Source: Cornus controversa (lineage: Eukaryota > Streptophyta > Magnoliopsida > Cornales > Cornaceae). From it: a stretch of DNA of 64,000 nt. A program made the translations under genes and the position numbers. Under the pieces are notes generated by a model. It saw nothing but the letters and a program-made list of their open reading frames with translations, was not told the DNA's origin and made no database searches. The stretch lies in assembly GCA_026545225.1 (NCBI GenBank), contig CM048848.1, positions 24,654,806 to 24,718,805 on the forward strand, given 5' to 3'. This document shows, piece by piece, positions 22,998 through 35,425 of the stretch. The number at the start of each line of letters is the position of its first letter. Position 1 is the stretch's first letter.

Positions 22998-23487
22998 CTG
23001 GAAAAAAACATTACGTTCAATTCACCATTCATTTCCCAACAACACAGAAAACATCATCTAAAATATATGACAAATGTGGGGACTGTCACATTTTTCTTCT
23101 CCCCCAACTTCTCTTTAGTTGTGGGATGTCCAATGTACAACTTTCCAACCATTCAAATCTCATTACAAGAAATGCAACTAAAATTCTAGAAATGTTGACA
23201 CTGACATTTGAAATCTTTCAGACACATCCTAAATATAAATATTTTGGTGTATTAGGCCTGCAGGGATCCAAGAGACTTGTGAAATTGTTGACTAATGGAA
23301 GAACATTGGCTAAACCGAAAGAAACAAAAAAAAAAATGCAATTCCTAGGCAATGTGAAGAAGCATGGATTCTAGATAAGGTTACACCCCTCAGAATCTTG
23401 GAAAGAATAGGACAAAGAAATTGCTACAAAGAAGAAAGTAAATGAATCTGATCAAACCCTTCGCAAATTAATAGCAAAATTATTTTA
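22998..23487 (-). other. Intron-like sequence upstream of the PP1 fragment
   Basis: T-rich on the minus strand and ending in a polypyrimidine tract plus CAG at 22998, so it looks like retained intron. I see no recognisable exon in it; frames at 22929-23374 on the plus strand show no family resemblance. Confidence 0.4.
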
Positions 23488-23748
23488 TTAATCCAATTTC
23501 CTCTGATTCCTTATGTAAATCACCATATTTGAGTTACAAATGTTTTTCAGTGGTTGGGACTGACCGTCGAAGCTGAGAAACTTAATATTACAAGCAGAAC
23601 AAGCATTATCAAAAACATAACTGCAATATATATGTTCTATCATAAGAAAACTATTACTACTACTACTTAAAAGGCTAGCGCCTAATTGGATACAAACATT
23701 CCTAAGAATGGTGATTATGAGAATAGCCAAGGCTATCAAGTTGGTTAG
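23488..23748 (-). pseudogene. Multipass membrane protein fragment (uncharacterised plant family), 3' part of exon
   Basis: An open minus-strand frame reads LIALAILIITILRN then VCIQLGASLLSSSSNSF and ends RNQRKLD-stop. The hydrophobic ALGILVITVIVNVCIQ-like segment recalls a family of large uncharacterised plant membrane proteins. Element C inserted at its upstream edge; the reading continues across the insertion at 34428. The stop may simply be intron read-through. The assignment is from memory of the motif and is tentative. Confidence 0.4.
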
Positions 23749-25254
23749 TGATCGGCGTTGAATGTTACGCATTCTAGCCTCTTAACTTATGTATTTTATT
23801 CTCTTAGTGATAGATTATTTTGTGATTTTACTTTTTTTTAGTGTTTTCTGTATTTTCAGGGCCTTAATGATTATTTCAGTTAAAACCAAGTTTTTGGGCT
23901 TTTAAAGAAGACATCCAAGATGGTGAGATGAAGCCTACATCAAGGATATTCACTCAACCATTTATTTCAACTCAAATCAGCCCAAGAAAGAGGTCCAAGA
24001 GAATTACAGCAGCTTAAGAAGGTTTCGGGCCTGAAGCCCAAATCTGCGCATAATGCAGTATTAATCCCGTTTTGGAAAACGGACTAGAAGTCTTATTTAC
24101 GAGCCTCAAATCGACATAATTCCTAACTGGGGTTGAACGAAATTTGATTCTGCACACTTTTGTATTTCACAAAAATTTCGTAAATCGGACTTCTAGTGGG
24201 TCAAAAGTTGGGCCGAAGTTAGCAGAAAAAACCCACCTGATTAGTGCTGCAGGAAACCCTAATTTATTCCTAACTGGATTAGGACTTTGGTGTATTCTCT
24301 TGGAGAATAAAGTGAAGACTTGGAGGCTGAGTTGAGAGAGCTTACAGAGAGATTGGAGAGTCTGAGAGGGCTGAGAAGAGAACAGAAACATATTGCAGAG
24401 CCATTGGAGAACATAGTCATACGCATAGTTCATGAAGATGATGCCTTCTTCCTCAACAGTTGAAGCTTCTTCTTCTACCATGAGCGACTAGTTCATCCAC
24501 TAGGGTTTTGATGTAGCCCTAACAAAGCATCAATGGTTTGATTGTTTTAATTATTGGGGACCTTTATATACATGCATAGATTGTGTAATTGTGAGGATTC
24601 TTATTATAGAATTGAGCAATAAAAGTCTTGTAAATTCAATCTCAATGATTTCTTATCTTGTCTTAGATATTTAGTTGTTGTTATTGAACTCAATCCCTCT
24701 TGTTTTCTGTGATCATGAGAGAGATTATTACACAATGGTAATCACTGAATATATTGTTATGAGCTTTGATGGATTATGCCTAGAGAAGATGAACCATACT
24801 GCACCCTAGATTAGAGTAGTTAGGCAGATGGCCCATGCCAATCGAAGATAGTCCATGGCTTAGCCTTAATCATATGTTATCTTCTTGACGGATGAAGGTG
24901 AGCTTGTAGCCACCGACACCACTTATGCATGATGTAATTCCCCTATAGTTGATTCAATTGACCATTGATTGTGGAGTTAGTGGTGAAGTCAAACACCCTA
25001 GGTTTCTCTCTTATTATCTTCACTATCTTGTTTACTTTGATTTATTTTATTTTATCTTTTTAATTAGTTTAAAAATCAGAATTATTTTCTTATAAATTTA
25101 ATTAGAATTAATTCCGTATTCCAACTCATCAGACCATAATCCCTGAGGTACGATACCCCTTTCGATAGCCCTATTCTGCAAGGAATTCGTTCTATTGCGA
25201 AGTGTGGAAATTTTTAATTGGTATACTTTTTGAGTCACACTCACACACGAATCA
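23749..25254 (+). repeat. Element C 5' LTR
   Basis: 1506 bp, TGATCGGCG...GAATCA, preceded by the GTTAG duplication. Matches 32919-34423 with few differences. A small frame at 24144-24335 is repeated in the other LTR and looks non-coding. Confidence 0.92.
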
Positions 25255-25259
25255 ATTTT

Positions 25260-25277
25260 TGGCGCCGTTGCCGGGGA
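25260..25277 (+). other. Element C primer-binding site (tRNA-Asp type)
   Basis: TGGCGCCGTTGCCGGGGA lies 5 bases inside the 5' LTR. This is the standard primer site of plant Athila/Tat elements. Confidence 0.9.
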
Positions 25278-25399
25278 TTATCTATTTGATTGATTGGATT
25301 TTACAGAATTAGTTTTAATTGGATTTTTAGTTTAGGAAATTTTTATATTTTATTTTTAATTTTGTTTTTGTTTTCTTTTCAGGTGCTCTTGGTAAATAT

Positions 25400-28300
25400 A
25401 TGCAAGGTCGTCGTTCTGTAGCTGATCCTTTGATACCTCTTGATCCAGAACCTGAACGTACTCTTAGACAACAGAGGAACATCCCTGTTGATACAATTGT
25501 GCAAGAGGAAGAATTAATTGAAGACATGGCAGAAGAGAGGAATAACAACCTTGTTCCTAATGCTGATGGAGAAAGAGCTAGATTGCTGAGGGACTACTAT
25601 GTTCCTGAGACATATACCTCGCCAGCAGGTTTTCAACTACCCAATGTCACAGCACAGAATTATGAGATGAAGTCCAGCATTATTCAGATGCTACCTTCTT
25701 ATTTTGGGCTGACTCAAGAAGACCCTTACAAGCATCTGGATGACTTCATTGAAGTGTGCTCAACTATAAAAATTCACAACTTCTCTGAAGATGCTTTCAG
25801 AATGAGACTTTTTCCATTCTCTCTGAAAGACAAAGCAAAGTATTGGTTTAACTCCCTACCGGCTGGTTCTATCACGACTTGGACTCAGATGCAACATGAG
25901 TTTTTTAAGAAGTATTTTCCAATAGGGAAGACCAATCAATTCAGACGTGCTATCACTGGTTTTTCCCAACATGAGGGGGAACAATTTTATGAGACATGGG
26001 AAAGATTCAAGGACCTTCTTAGGAAGTGTCCCCATCATCAAGTTCCTAAGTGGCAATTAGTGCAGAGTTTTCATGAAGGGCTCACAGAAGCCAACAGACA
26101 GATGGTTGATGCGTCATGTGGAGGTACTTTTATGTTGAAGAGTGAAGAAGAGGCATGGACCTTATTTGAAAATCTTAGTGACAACTCTCTACAACATGTG
26201 TCCTCTACTCGTTCTAGCAGACCTGCCACTACAAGGAAGACTGATGGGATTTTTGAGGTTAGTGCTTCAGAAGCTATACCAACTGATATTGATTTAATTG
26301 CACAGAAGGTGGCAGCAATCATGGCTGCCAATCAAACTCCTTCTGCTTCAAATTCTTCATTGCTAGGCCCTTGTGAATTTTGCTCTAGTCCTATGCATAA
26401 CATGAGCAATTGTCCTTCGGTGGGGCAATTTTCTGATATTCAACATGAGCAAGTTCAAGCTACTTTCACTGGACCAATGAATCCTCCACGATGTAATACT
26501 TACAATCCCACATGGAGGAATCATCCTGGTTTTTCTTACAGTAACCAAGGGGCAGCAATGCAACCATCATATCAACCTAGGACTTTTGTGCCTCAACAGC
26601 AATATCAAACACAAAGTCCTATGGCCCAAAGAATTTCTGCTATTAAAGACAAGCTGACACTTACCTTGTCTAAATTTGACAAGCTTGATTCTCTCATAGA
26701 GACAGTGCAAGCTACTGCAGCAACAGTACAATCTACAGTTCAGCTAGTGCACTCGCATTCTCAATCCATTGCCAAACTGGAATCTCAGTTTGGACAGCTT
26801 GCAACTTCATTATGCAGAAGAGAAGAAGGGAAGCTCCCTAGTCAACCAATTGCTAATCCAAGAGGGGTGCAAGCTTCCACAAGCAACCCATACCATGAGC
26901 AAGTCCAAGCTATTACCACTTTGAGAAGTGGGAAAATAATTGACAATAAAGTGGGTGAGAAGAAAGAAGAAGAAAAAGTGACCACAAGTCCAATTGCTGA
27001 AATTTCTTATGAGCCCAAGGCTCCTTTCCCACAACGTTTCCTAGAAGCATCTAAAGTGGGGAAGCAAGGGGACAAGCTGCATGACATGATGGAGGTATTT
27101 CGCCAAGTGAAAATTAATTTGCCACTCCTTGATGCCATCAAGCAAATTCCTCCTTATGCAAAATTTTTGAAGGACTTGTGCACTCAGAAAAGGCGTTCTA
27201 AAAGCCATGTGCCAAAGAAAGTGATGCTGCCACAACAAGTAAGTTCAATAATTCAGCAGTGTACTCCTCCCAAGTACAAAGATCCTGGTGCTCCAACTAT
27301 CTCATGCATTATTGGGGAGCACCATATTGATAAAGCTCTTCTTGATTTGGGTGCAAGTGTGAATTTGCTACCCTATTCAGTCTACTTACAATTGGGCTTG
27401 GGAGAATTGAAGCCTACCTCGGTGGTATTATAATTTGCAGATAGATCAACAAAGCAACCCCGAGGAATCATAGAAGATGTGCTCATTAAAGTGGACAAGT
27501 TTTACTTTCCTGTTGATTTCATTGTACTTGACACTGAGCCAGTTCACAATCCGAAGAGGCACATTCCTGTGATCCTTGGTCGACCTTTTTTAGCTACTGC
27601 TGATGCTTGCATAAATTGTAGGTCGGGGATCATGGATATTTCATTTGGCAATATGAAGGTTAAACTTAATATTTTCAATGCTGTTGAGAATCCTCCAGAT
27701 CAGACTGATGTTTTCTTCATGGACTCTGAAGATGTGATTGAATCTACAAATGAAATAAGGGTGCAAGAAAAACAGAAGGAGAAGAAGGTGTTTGAAGATC
27801 TAATTTCTACCATGGTGGTAACTTCTGTATGCACTACACTTTCCAAAACACTTCAGAGGGAGCAATTATTTGGAGTGTCCGACAACTCCACACCATGGTA
27901 TGCAGATATTGTGAACTATTTAGCCACGGGAAAAGTGCCAAGAGACTGGACCAAGCGAGAACGTGATCGATTCTTCTCTAAAGTCCATCATTACTTTTGG
28001 GAGGATCCAGAGTTATTTAAATATTGTGTAGATCAGATTATTCGGCGATGTGTCCCAGACCATGAGTTTCAAGATATTCTCAAGTTCTGCCATTTATTGG
28101 CATGTGGAGGCCACTTCAGTGCAAGAAAGACAGCAGCAAAGGTACTTCAATGTGGATTCTTTTGGCCTTCTCTGTTTCACGATGCATATGTTTTCTGTAA
28201 GACTTGTGATCGGTGCCAAAGATTGGGTTCAATGTCGAGGCGTGATATGATGCCAATGAGCCCCATTCTGGTGGTGGAGATTTTTGATGTTTGGGGAATT

Positions 28301-29194
28301 GATTTTATGGGACCCTTTCCACCTTCTTTTGGCTACGAATATATTCTGGTTGGAGTGGATTATGTCTCCAAGTGGGTGGAAGCTATTGCAACTCGAACCA
28401 ATGATCACAAGGTGGTAATCAAATTCATGCATGAGAATATTCTGAGTCGATTTGGAATTCCTCGAGCCTTGATCAGCGATGGTGGTACTCACTTTTGCAA
28501 TAAATTCTTGAGAGGTTTGCTTGCTAAATATTCAGTGACATATAAGGTGGCGACACCTTATCATCCTCAGACAAGTGGGCAAGTAGAACTGTCCAATCGA
28601 GAAATTAAGCATGTTCTCGAGAAGACAGTGAGACCGGATAGAAGAGATTGGTCACTACGACTGAGCGAAGCACTATGGGCGTATCGAACTGCTTATAAGA
28701 CCCCTATCAGTATGTCACCATATCGGTTGGTGTATGGGAAAGCATGTCATCTTCCAGTAGAGATTGAGCACAAGGCACTTTGGGCAATTCGAAAATTCAA
28801 TTTCGATGCAAAAAGAGCTGGGGAGGAGAGGAAGTTGCAATTGAATGAATTAGAAGAGTTTAGACGTGATGCTTATGAAAGTTCACGAATTTACAAAGAG
28901 TGGACGAAAGCATTTCATGATCGACATATCTCACGAAAGTCCTTCTCTCCAGGTGATAAAGTGTGGCTCTTTAATTCCAAGCTTCGGTTGTTTCCCGGAA
29001 AATTGCGTTCAAAGTGGGATGGACCATTCCAAGTGATTTCGGTTTTTCCTCATGGTGCCGTGGAAATTTGAAGCTTTCGAGATAACACTTTGATGAAAGT
29101 TAATGGCCAAAGGTTGAAACATTGTGTGGAAGGATGTGTGCCAAGAAGAGACGTGGAGTCCGTCGACTTGACGGATCCCGTCTATCCGACTTAA
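25400..29194 (+). pseudogene. Element C gag-protease-integrase polyprotein with RT/RNase H deleted
   Basis: One frame of 1265 codons from the ATG at 25400, interrupted by only two stops: TAA at 27431-27433 (where relatives have Gln) and TGA at 29069-29071. Gag core is about residues 75-270; a C-x2-C-x4-H-x4-C knuckle (CEFCSSPMHNMSNC) is near 324-337; the protease motif LLDLGASVNLLP is near 646-657. Around residue 820 the frame jumps from a protease-linker tail to the sequence just before integrase ([26 protein letters not shown]). Integrase is well preserved: HHCC finger ([15 protein letters not shown]), catalytic Asp in GIDFMGPF, Asp in LISDGGTHF and Glu in VELSNREIK. Confidence 0.88.
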
Positions 29195-30061
29195 TCCCTT
29201 CGGAGAGTCAATCGTCTCCTACGGACGTTAAATTGTAGGTTCTGTATGTATTTCTATACTTTATTTCCTTTAGTTTTCTTTGATTTAATTTTTAGTTTTA
29301 GTTTTCTTAAGTTTTTCTTCAATTCTAGTTGCATTTTAATGGTTTTTCTTTGAGTTTTTGATGTATAAGTTACTTCCGGAGGATGCCAAGAGGTGTAACG
29401 AGGTATTCGGACTCAAGACGGGTGAAAAATAATGCTCTCAGTCGACCTTGGGCGATGGAGACTCAAAAATATCAAGTCTCGGTCGAACTTGGACGATGGA
29501 GGGTCAAACAGGCCTTCAGGAGGGGGATCGATCGCCCCATGTGTTTTTTAGAAGTTCCCCACCAGCAGGTGGGCGATCGATCGCCCATCCTAGGGGGGAT
29601 CGATCGGCCAAGGCCCATGGAGGGGCTGCCGAATTTTTAAGGCCTATAAATGGACCACTTATGTTCCTATGTTGCTACTACTTGCATCCTAGACCTCTTT
29701 GAACTCCAATTCAAGTCTTACATCATCCGAAAAACTAATTTCTTCAATTAGTGATTATTATACAAGAATTCAACATTGATCATCATCAACTTCAACATCA
29801 AATTGGATCAAAAATCACTAGTTCTCAAAGGAAGCTCTCACTTTTTTAAGTTCAACATCAAAGTAAGTGAAGTTTTTCTTTGAAGAAATTGTTCAAATCT
29901 TTTTGAGGGCTTTTGAAGACCAAGTTTGGGGGATCAATTTGGTGCATTCATTTGTTCGATTTAGGTGGAAAAATTGCCGAAAAGAGGAGGTTGAACGTTA
30001 CAAAAGAATTGTGCACACCAAGTGTTCGATTTAATTCCTCAACCACACTTTTTCTACTTCT
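29195..30061 (+). other. Element C spacer between integrase and third ORF
   Basis: No gene. It opens with the conserved GGACGTTAAATTGTAGG phrase also present in F. At 29430-29515 a phrase built on GACCTTGGGCGATGGAG is repeated, followed by the palindrome array. An AAGTTTGGGGGATC polypurine-like motif is at 29922-29935, and the leader of the third ORF follows. Confidence 0.6.
29522..29610. repeat. Palindrome array in element C, GGCGATCGATCGCC type
   Basis: Three copies of an ATCGATCG-centred palindrome with G/C arms: GGGGGATCGATCGCCCC, GGGCGATCGATCGCCC and GGGGGGATCGATCGGCC. Element F has the equivalent array at 47070-47182. It occupies the same place relative to integrase and third ORF as the different palindromes of B, D and E. 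Confidence 0.85.
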
Positions 30062-31285
30062 ATGGCACCAAAGAGAGCAAGTCACCAAGGTGCTTCAAGT
30101 TCACGTAATCCTCGTCGAGTGAGGCATGATCCGACCACAGGTTCTTCACGATCTCGCCGAGAAGGTATTCAAGAGAGATGGCATCCAAGGGCGTTGAATT
30201 TCGAAAGAACGTTTGACATAGCCGAACTTTATGGTATGTTTCCCGAGACACGATGGGGGATTTCTGACATCCGTCGTCGTCGATCGGCATCCATTTTTGT
30301 TCCACTCTCATCTACCATTTACCCGAGGCTTGTCAAGGTATTTTATCAGAACTTAATGCCGACACCTGATGAGCGGGATGTGCTTACTTCTTCCATCGAT
30401 GGAACAATAGTTCGAGTGGACATGTCATCCATTGCCATTGCCATGGGTTGTCCTCATGAATGCCCAGCTAATTTATCTCATATCTATACTCCTTTACCCG
30501 ATGAGTTGTCGGTAGGCAATGTGGTTGCACGATTGTGTGCCAACCAATTTTCCGGGCCGAAAAGGAATGCAGCTTCAAAGTCCTCAATGCCAAATCATTT
30601 ATGGTTCCTTGACGCTGTTCTACTCAAGAATGTATGTCCAATTGGACATAAAACCGAAAGACTTCAGGAGTTCCTCAGAGCCTTATATGCCATACATTTT
30701 GGGCATTGACTGTCATTCCCACAGATTGTCTGGGGCCAGATGGAGAAATTCTATTCCAAAGTTGTGGCTAAGGCACCAGACAATGCAAGTGACTGGGAGT
30801 TTCCATTCCCTACTATTATTCACCAGTTGCTTGTGTCACAGGGGTATGCAGTCCATGAGGACGAGCTTGCCTTTCCACGTGATCTTCATTATGGCACGTA
30901 TGACTGGAACCTGAGTCGATCTCATATGCACCAGAGAGTCATAGCGGCGCCTGGTAAGGTATCTCGGTTGGCCCAGGGAGGAGAGCATGTAGATATACCA
31001 CCACCGGTGGAAGATCCAGAGGAGATGGAGGCAGAGGAAGAGGAAGTGCATGCACAGGCTGGTGGCCATGATTATCAATATTTAGAAGTGCAGATTGCTG
31101 GGTTGACAGCCCAATTTGGCACCCTACAGACAGAGGTCTCTACATAGTTTGGTGCAATGAGAACAGAGATGGCGGATCACTTTCGTGACACTCGCCAAGA
31201 GCAACTAGAGATGAGGAGGATGATGCGTGCACTGATGCGCCAAGCAAACTTGGATCTGGATGCTCAATCACCACCACATCCTTGA
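30062..31285 (+). pseudogene. Element C third ORF (putative plant transposon protein type), two nonsense codons
   Basis: 1224 bp from the ATG at 30062 to the TGA at 31283-31285, exactly the length of the D and E homologues, with in-frame stops TGA at 30707-30709 (a Trp position) and TAG at 31145-31147 (Gln or similar). It is collinear with D but diverged: YPRLVKVFYQNL against HERLVQVFYERM, LWFLDAVLLKNVCPIGH against LWFLDTVLIKNACLLQH, then IVWGQMEKFY against LIWGQMFKVW. The start is basic and Ser-rich; the tail is acidic, then predicted helical. Function unknown; no transmembrane segment is seen. Confidence 0.7.
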
Positions 31286-32905
31286 CAGGAAGGTAATCAT
31301 CTTTTGTATTTTAATTTATTTTTAGCTTTTATTCTTCTATTTATTTTTCTTTTTTTTAGTTAGATTTTTATTATAAAAAAAAAAAATGAAAAATGAAAAA
31401 ATATTTTATTTTTTTTAGGATTTTTCTCTTTCATATTTATTTTCACCCATATTATTTTACCTTGATCTTTGGGGTATAGTGGTTTGTTTTGACAGGTTGA
31501 AACATCCAAGTTTGGGGGTGTGCTTGCATTGCCTTCGTACTAGTGATGTACTCTATTTTCTTTCCACTACTCCATGATCCCGGTAACATCGTTCTTACAC
31601 TTCTCTATGCTTTGATTGGTAGTACATTGAGGACAATGTACAGTTTAAGTTTGGGGGTGAGGCGATGCCTATTTTTGTGCTTTATTGCATATGGGGGGAA
31701 ATTGGTGTGAAAATCTTTTTGTATTAGGATTTTATTTTATTTTATTTTCTTAGTTTATTTTTTTATTTTATTTTGTTTTGTTTTTAGATAGAATGTTTTG
31801 ACATTATTCAAAGGATTAATACCTTATGTAGGTACATAACTTGCAATTTTTGAGTATGTTTGAAATTTTTGAAAACTATGGTTTGAATTATGTGGTTTTA
31901 ATCATGGTTTGCAATAACATGTTTTGAAGTGATTAATTTTAGTTTCCTTACATGCACAAACACACTAGCATAGTCTTATGGGGTATAGACTTTGGTTTTG
32001 AGTTATTAAGTTACATATGCTTGATATTAATTAGTATCTCTTGAGAATGAGTACCGATGATGTGTTATACTTGACTTCAATGAAAGAAAAGAAAAGAGAA
32101 AAAAGAAAAAAAGTGATGAATAAGCAAATCAATTTGATCCTTTTCATGAGTAACCGGGCCTCTATGCCTCAGGAAGCACGGAGTGTTCGCGTCAAAAGTG
32201 AAAGGGTGAGAAAAGATGAGCATTGGTTGTCTTGATTTGTAGCCTGACTGATTCGAGTAATTAGGTCTTCGGGGTATCTTAAAGCCTAGTGCCCTAAAGC
32301 CATCTGGTTTGGGAGTCACTGACTGAAAGCTTGCTACATGGATATTTCAGAAAGCTTAATAAATCAAGACATTGCACAACCAATAAAGCAATGAAAAAAA
32401 AATATATATGGAAAAGTCATGTATTCATGTTGGAAAGTATGATTTCAATAAGGGGAGCTAGTGAGTTGAAGGTGTATGTGCCTTAATAGATTCAGAGCTT
32501 GATTATACTACATGAGATGACTGCTAGTTCACTTTTCACGAGGGAGCTGGAGTTGATTATTTTGAGATATGTTGATGTGAATTATGCATGGGGACCATTG
32601 ATTTGAATTATAGAATTTGAAAGTTTGGAATTATTCTTGAATGCAAGTTTGTAACTATGTGTTGTAATCTTCTTTTTGAATTAATGTTGAAACAGAATTT
32701 TGAATGTTTGTGGGTAACATTTCTGGAAACCCTCACGAGACTATAACTCGTCCACTAGGGGGAACCTAGGGGTTTAAAGGCTTGTTGCATATGCTAAATG
32801 CAATCGTTTCTCCCACGAAAGTGGAGTTGGGTAGTTTAGTTAGTATTTGTTAGTTTCTTTGTTTTAGTTTTGTTTTATTCTATTGCTAAGGGACTAGCAA
32901 TATGT
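31286..32905 (+). other. Element C 3' untranslated region with conserved module
   Basis: No coding sequence. Polypurine-like AAGTTTGGGGGTG occurs at 31508-31520 and 31647-31659, the latter after TTGAGGACAATGTACAG. The module at about 32155-32340 (TATGCCTCAGG, a weak hairpin at GATTCGAG...CTTCGGGG, CCTAGTGCCCTAAAG, TGGTTTGGGAGTCACTG, GCTACATGG) aligns with 3' regions of B, D and E despite overall divergence. Confidence 0.6.
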
Positions 32906-32918
32906 AAGTTTGGGGATG
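32906..32918 (+). other. Element C polypurine tract
   Basis: AAGTTTGGGGATG abuts the 3' LTR start TGATCGGCG. Confidence 0.8.
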
Positions 32919-34423
32919 TGATCGGCGTTGAATGTTACACATTCTAGCCTATTAACTTATGTATTTTATTCTCTTAGTGATAGATTATTTTGTGATTTTA
33001 CTTTGTTTTAGTGTTTTCTGTATTTTCAGGGCCTTAATGATTATTTCAGTTAAAACCAAGTTTTTGGGCTTTTAAAGAAAACATCCAAGATGGTGAGATG
33101 AAGCCTACATCAAGGAGATTCACTCAACCATTTATTTCAACTCAAATCAGCCCAAGAAAGAGGTCCAAGAGAATTACAGCAGCTTAAGAAGGTTTCGGGC
33201 CTGAAGCCCAAATCTGCGCATAATGCAGTATTAATCCCATTTTGGAAAACGGACCAGAAGTCTTATTTCCGAGCCTCAAATCGACATAATTCCTTAATGG
33301 GTTAAACGAAATTTGATTCTGCACACTTTTGTATTTCACGAAAATTCCGTAAATCGGACTTCTAGTGGGTCAAAAGTTGGGCCGAAGTCAGCAGAAAAAA
33401 CCCACCTGATTAGTGCTGCGGGAAACCCTAATTTATTCCTAACTGGATTAGGACTTTGGTGTATTCTCTTGGAGAATAAAGTGAAGACTTGGAGGCTGAG
33501 TTGAGAGAGCTTACAGAGAGATTGGAGAGTCTAAGAGGGCTGAGAAGAGAACAGAAACATATTGCAGAGCCATTGGAGAACATAGTCATACGCATAATTC
33601 ATGAAGATGATGCCTTCTTCCTCAACAGTTGAAGCTTCTTCTTCTACCATGAGCGACTAGTTCATCCACTAGGGTTTTGATGTAGCCCTAACAAAGCATC
33701 AATGGTTTGATTGTTTTAATTATTGGGGACCTTTATATACATGCATAGATTATGTAATTGTGAGGATTCTTATTATAGAATTGAGCAATAAAAGTCTTGT
33801 AAATTCAATCTCAATGATTTCTTATCTTGTCTTAGATATTTAGTTGTTGTTATTGAACTCAATCCCTCTTGTTTTCTGTGATCATGAGAGAGATTATTAC
33901 ACAATGGTAATCACTGAATATATTGTTATGAGCTTTGATGGATTATGCCTAGAGAAGATGAACCATACTGCACCCTAGATTAGAGTAGTTAGGCAGATGG
34001 CCCATGCCAATCGAAGATAGTCCATGGCTTAGCCTTAATCATATGTTATCTTCTTGACGGATGAAGGTGAGCTTGTAGCCACCGACACCACTTATGCATG
34101 ATATAATTCCCCTATAGTTGATTCAATTGACCATTGATTGTGGAGTTAGTGGTGAAGTCAAACACCCTAGGTTTCTCTCTTATTATCTTCACTATCTTGT
34201 TTACTTTGATTTATTTTATTTTATCTTTTTAATTAGTTTAAAAATCAGAATTCTTTTCTTATAAATTTAATTAGAATTAATTCCGTATTCCAACTCATCA
34301 GACCATAATCCCTGAGGTACGATACCCCTTTCGATAGCCCTATTCTGCAAGGAATTCGTTCTATTGCGAAGTGTGGAAATTTTTAATTGGTATACTTTTT
34401 GAGTCACACTCACACACGAATCA
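32919..34423 (+). repeat. Element C 3' LTR
   Basis: 1505 bp, near-identical to 23749-25254, followed by the second GTTAG duplication. Confidence 0.92.
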
Positions 34424-34428
34424 GTTAG

Positions 34429-34510
34429 AATTTCATTACCTATTGCTGTGGACATGAAGGCGGCATTAGGAGTGAAATATGTGAGAACTACAGTTGGTTC
34501 TTTCTACTCG
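34429..34510 (-). pseudogene. Multipass membrane protein fragment, 5' part of the exon split by element C
   Basis: The minus strand reads VLTYFTPNAAFMSTAIGNEI and continues in frame into LIALAIL at 23748 once element C and one GTTAG copy are set aside. This shows a single exon split by the insertion. An upstream in-frame TAG (near 34500) and a TTTGCAG acceptor-like site leave the exon start uncertain. Confidence 0.4.
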
Positions 34511-34769
34511 CCCCTGCAAATAAGATGAGTGAAAAAAATACTAAGTAGAAGAATGCTTTAAAATCTATGTAAATTACTAAATGTAACATGTAGTTTGAGG
34601 GAGATACAAAGTGCTAATAATAAGTTAAGAATTGGGAAGGAGTAGGATGATGAACAAGTTGGATAATCCAATTTTGGTAGAGCAATTTTATCAAACATGT
34701 GGTGAACTATATATAGTTGTTATTACAGTTGACAAACTATAACCATCAGTAACCTTAAAAAGATTCTTC

Positions 34770-35020
34770 TCTTTCTTGTACCATGTCCATACCATTGTTA
34801 CGTCGGCAAGGGTGTTAAACACGCAGCCAAGGCTCTTTTTAAGCTATTTACAATCTCAGTCATGGTTGGCTAATCCCGAGCTTCTAGCATGACATAGTTC
34901 CCAGCTAAGTAGCCTACATACGTCAAGGGATCTATCTCAAATGGTGTTAGAGGTGGCACTTTTCGGTCTAGAACCCTGTGAATTTCATTTTGAATTATGT
35001 AAGGTACAACAAAATCAACC
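34770..35020 (-). pseudogene. CRINKLY4-like receptor kinase fragment (kinase C-lobe)
   Basis: The minus strand reads VVPYIIQNEIHRVLDRKVPP and then LTPFEIDPLTYVGYLA, PTMTEIVNSLKRALAACL. This is the end of the kinase domain (subdomains IX-XI) in CRINKLY4-related receptor-like or cytoplasmic kinases. The conserved Arg before PTM is a TAG (34870-34872). A possible alpha-C-helix-like scrap, EFQAEIEKLMNL, lies upstream at about 35145-35190. It is on the same strand as the other host fragments. Confidence 0.65.
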
Positions 35021-35386
35021 ACTTAATCGTACACAGAAAGAATCAGAAACTCAATCAATCACCTAATCCAGAAGTTGATCGATGCCTTCTTAATCAATCA
35101 CTTAATCTAGAAGTCGAATCGACCTCCAACCTCAAGTGTTTGAGCTCGGCTTAGTCAGGTTCATGAGCTTTTCAATCTCGGCTTGGAATTCGTACAGAGA
35201 TACATATACTACACACACAAAACACACACATGCGCAGATCTATCATACACACATTACACACGCATATGCAGAATGCATCAAAGCCATTGGAAAATAGATG
35301 GAAAAGTAGAAATACATGGAAAATCACCGATCTCGTCAAGCCACTGCTCCGATCTCGCAAAAGCCATCGTCACCGTCCTCCCATGC

Positions 35387-35425
<39 letters not shown>

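Larger units (their letters stand above)
23749..34423 (+). mobile_element. Element C: Athila-like Ty3/gypsy retrotransposon (10.7 kb), lacking RT and RNase H
   Basis: LTRs of 1506 and 1505 bp are nearly identical, and 5-bp target duplications GTTAG flank it at 23744-23748 and 34424-34428. It has a perfect TGGCGCCGTTGCCGGGGA primer site, a gag-protease-integrase frame with an internal deletion that removed RT and RNase H, a 407-codon third ORF and a 1.6-kb 3' untranslated region. The near-identical LTRs indicate a young insertion, so this RT-less element was probably mobilised in trans. Element F (43634 on) is a relative. Confidence 0.9.
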
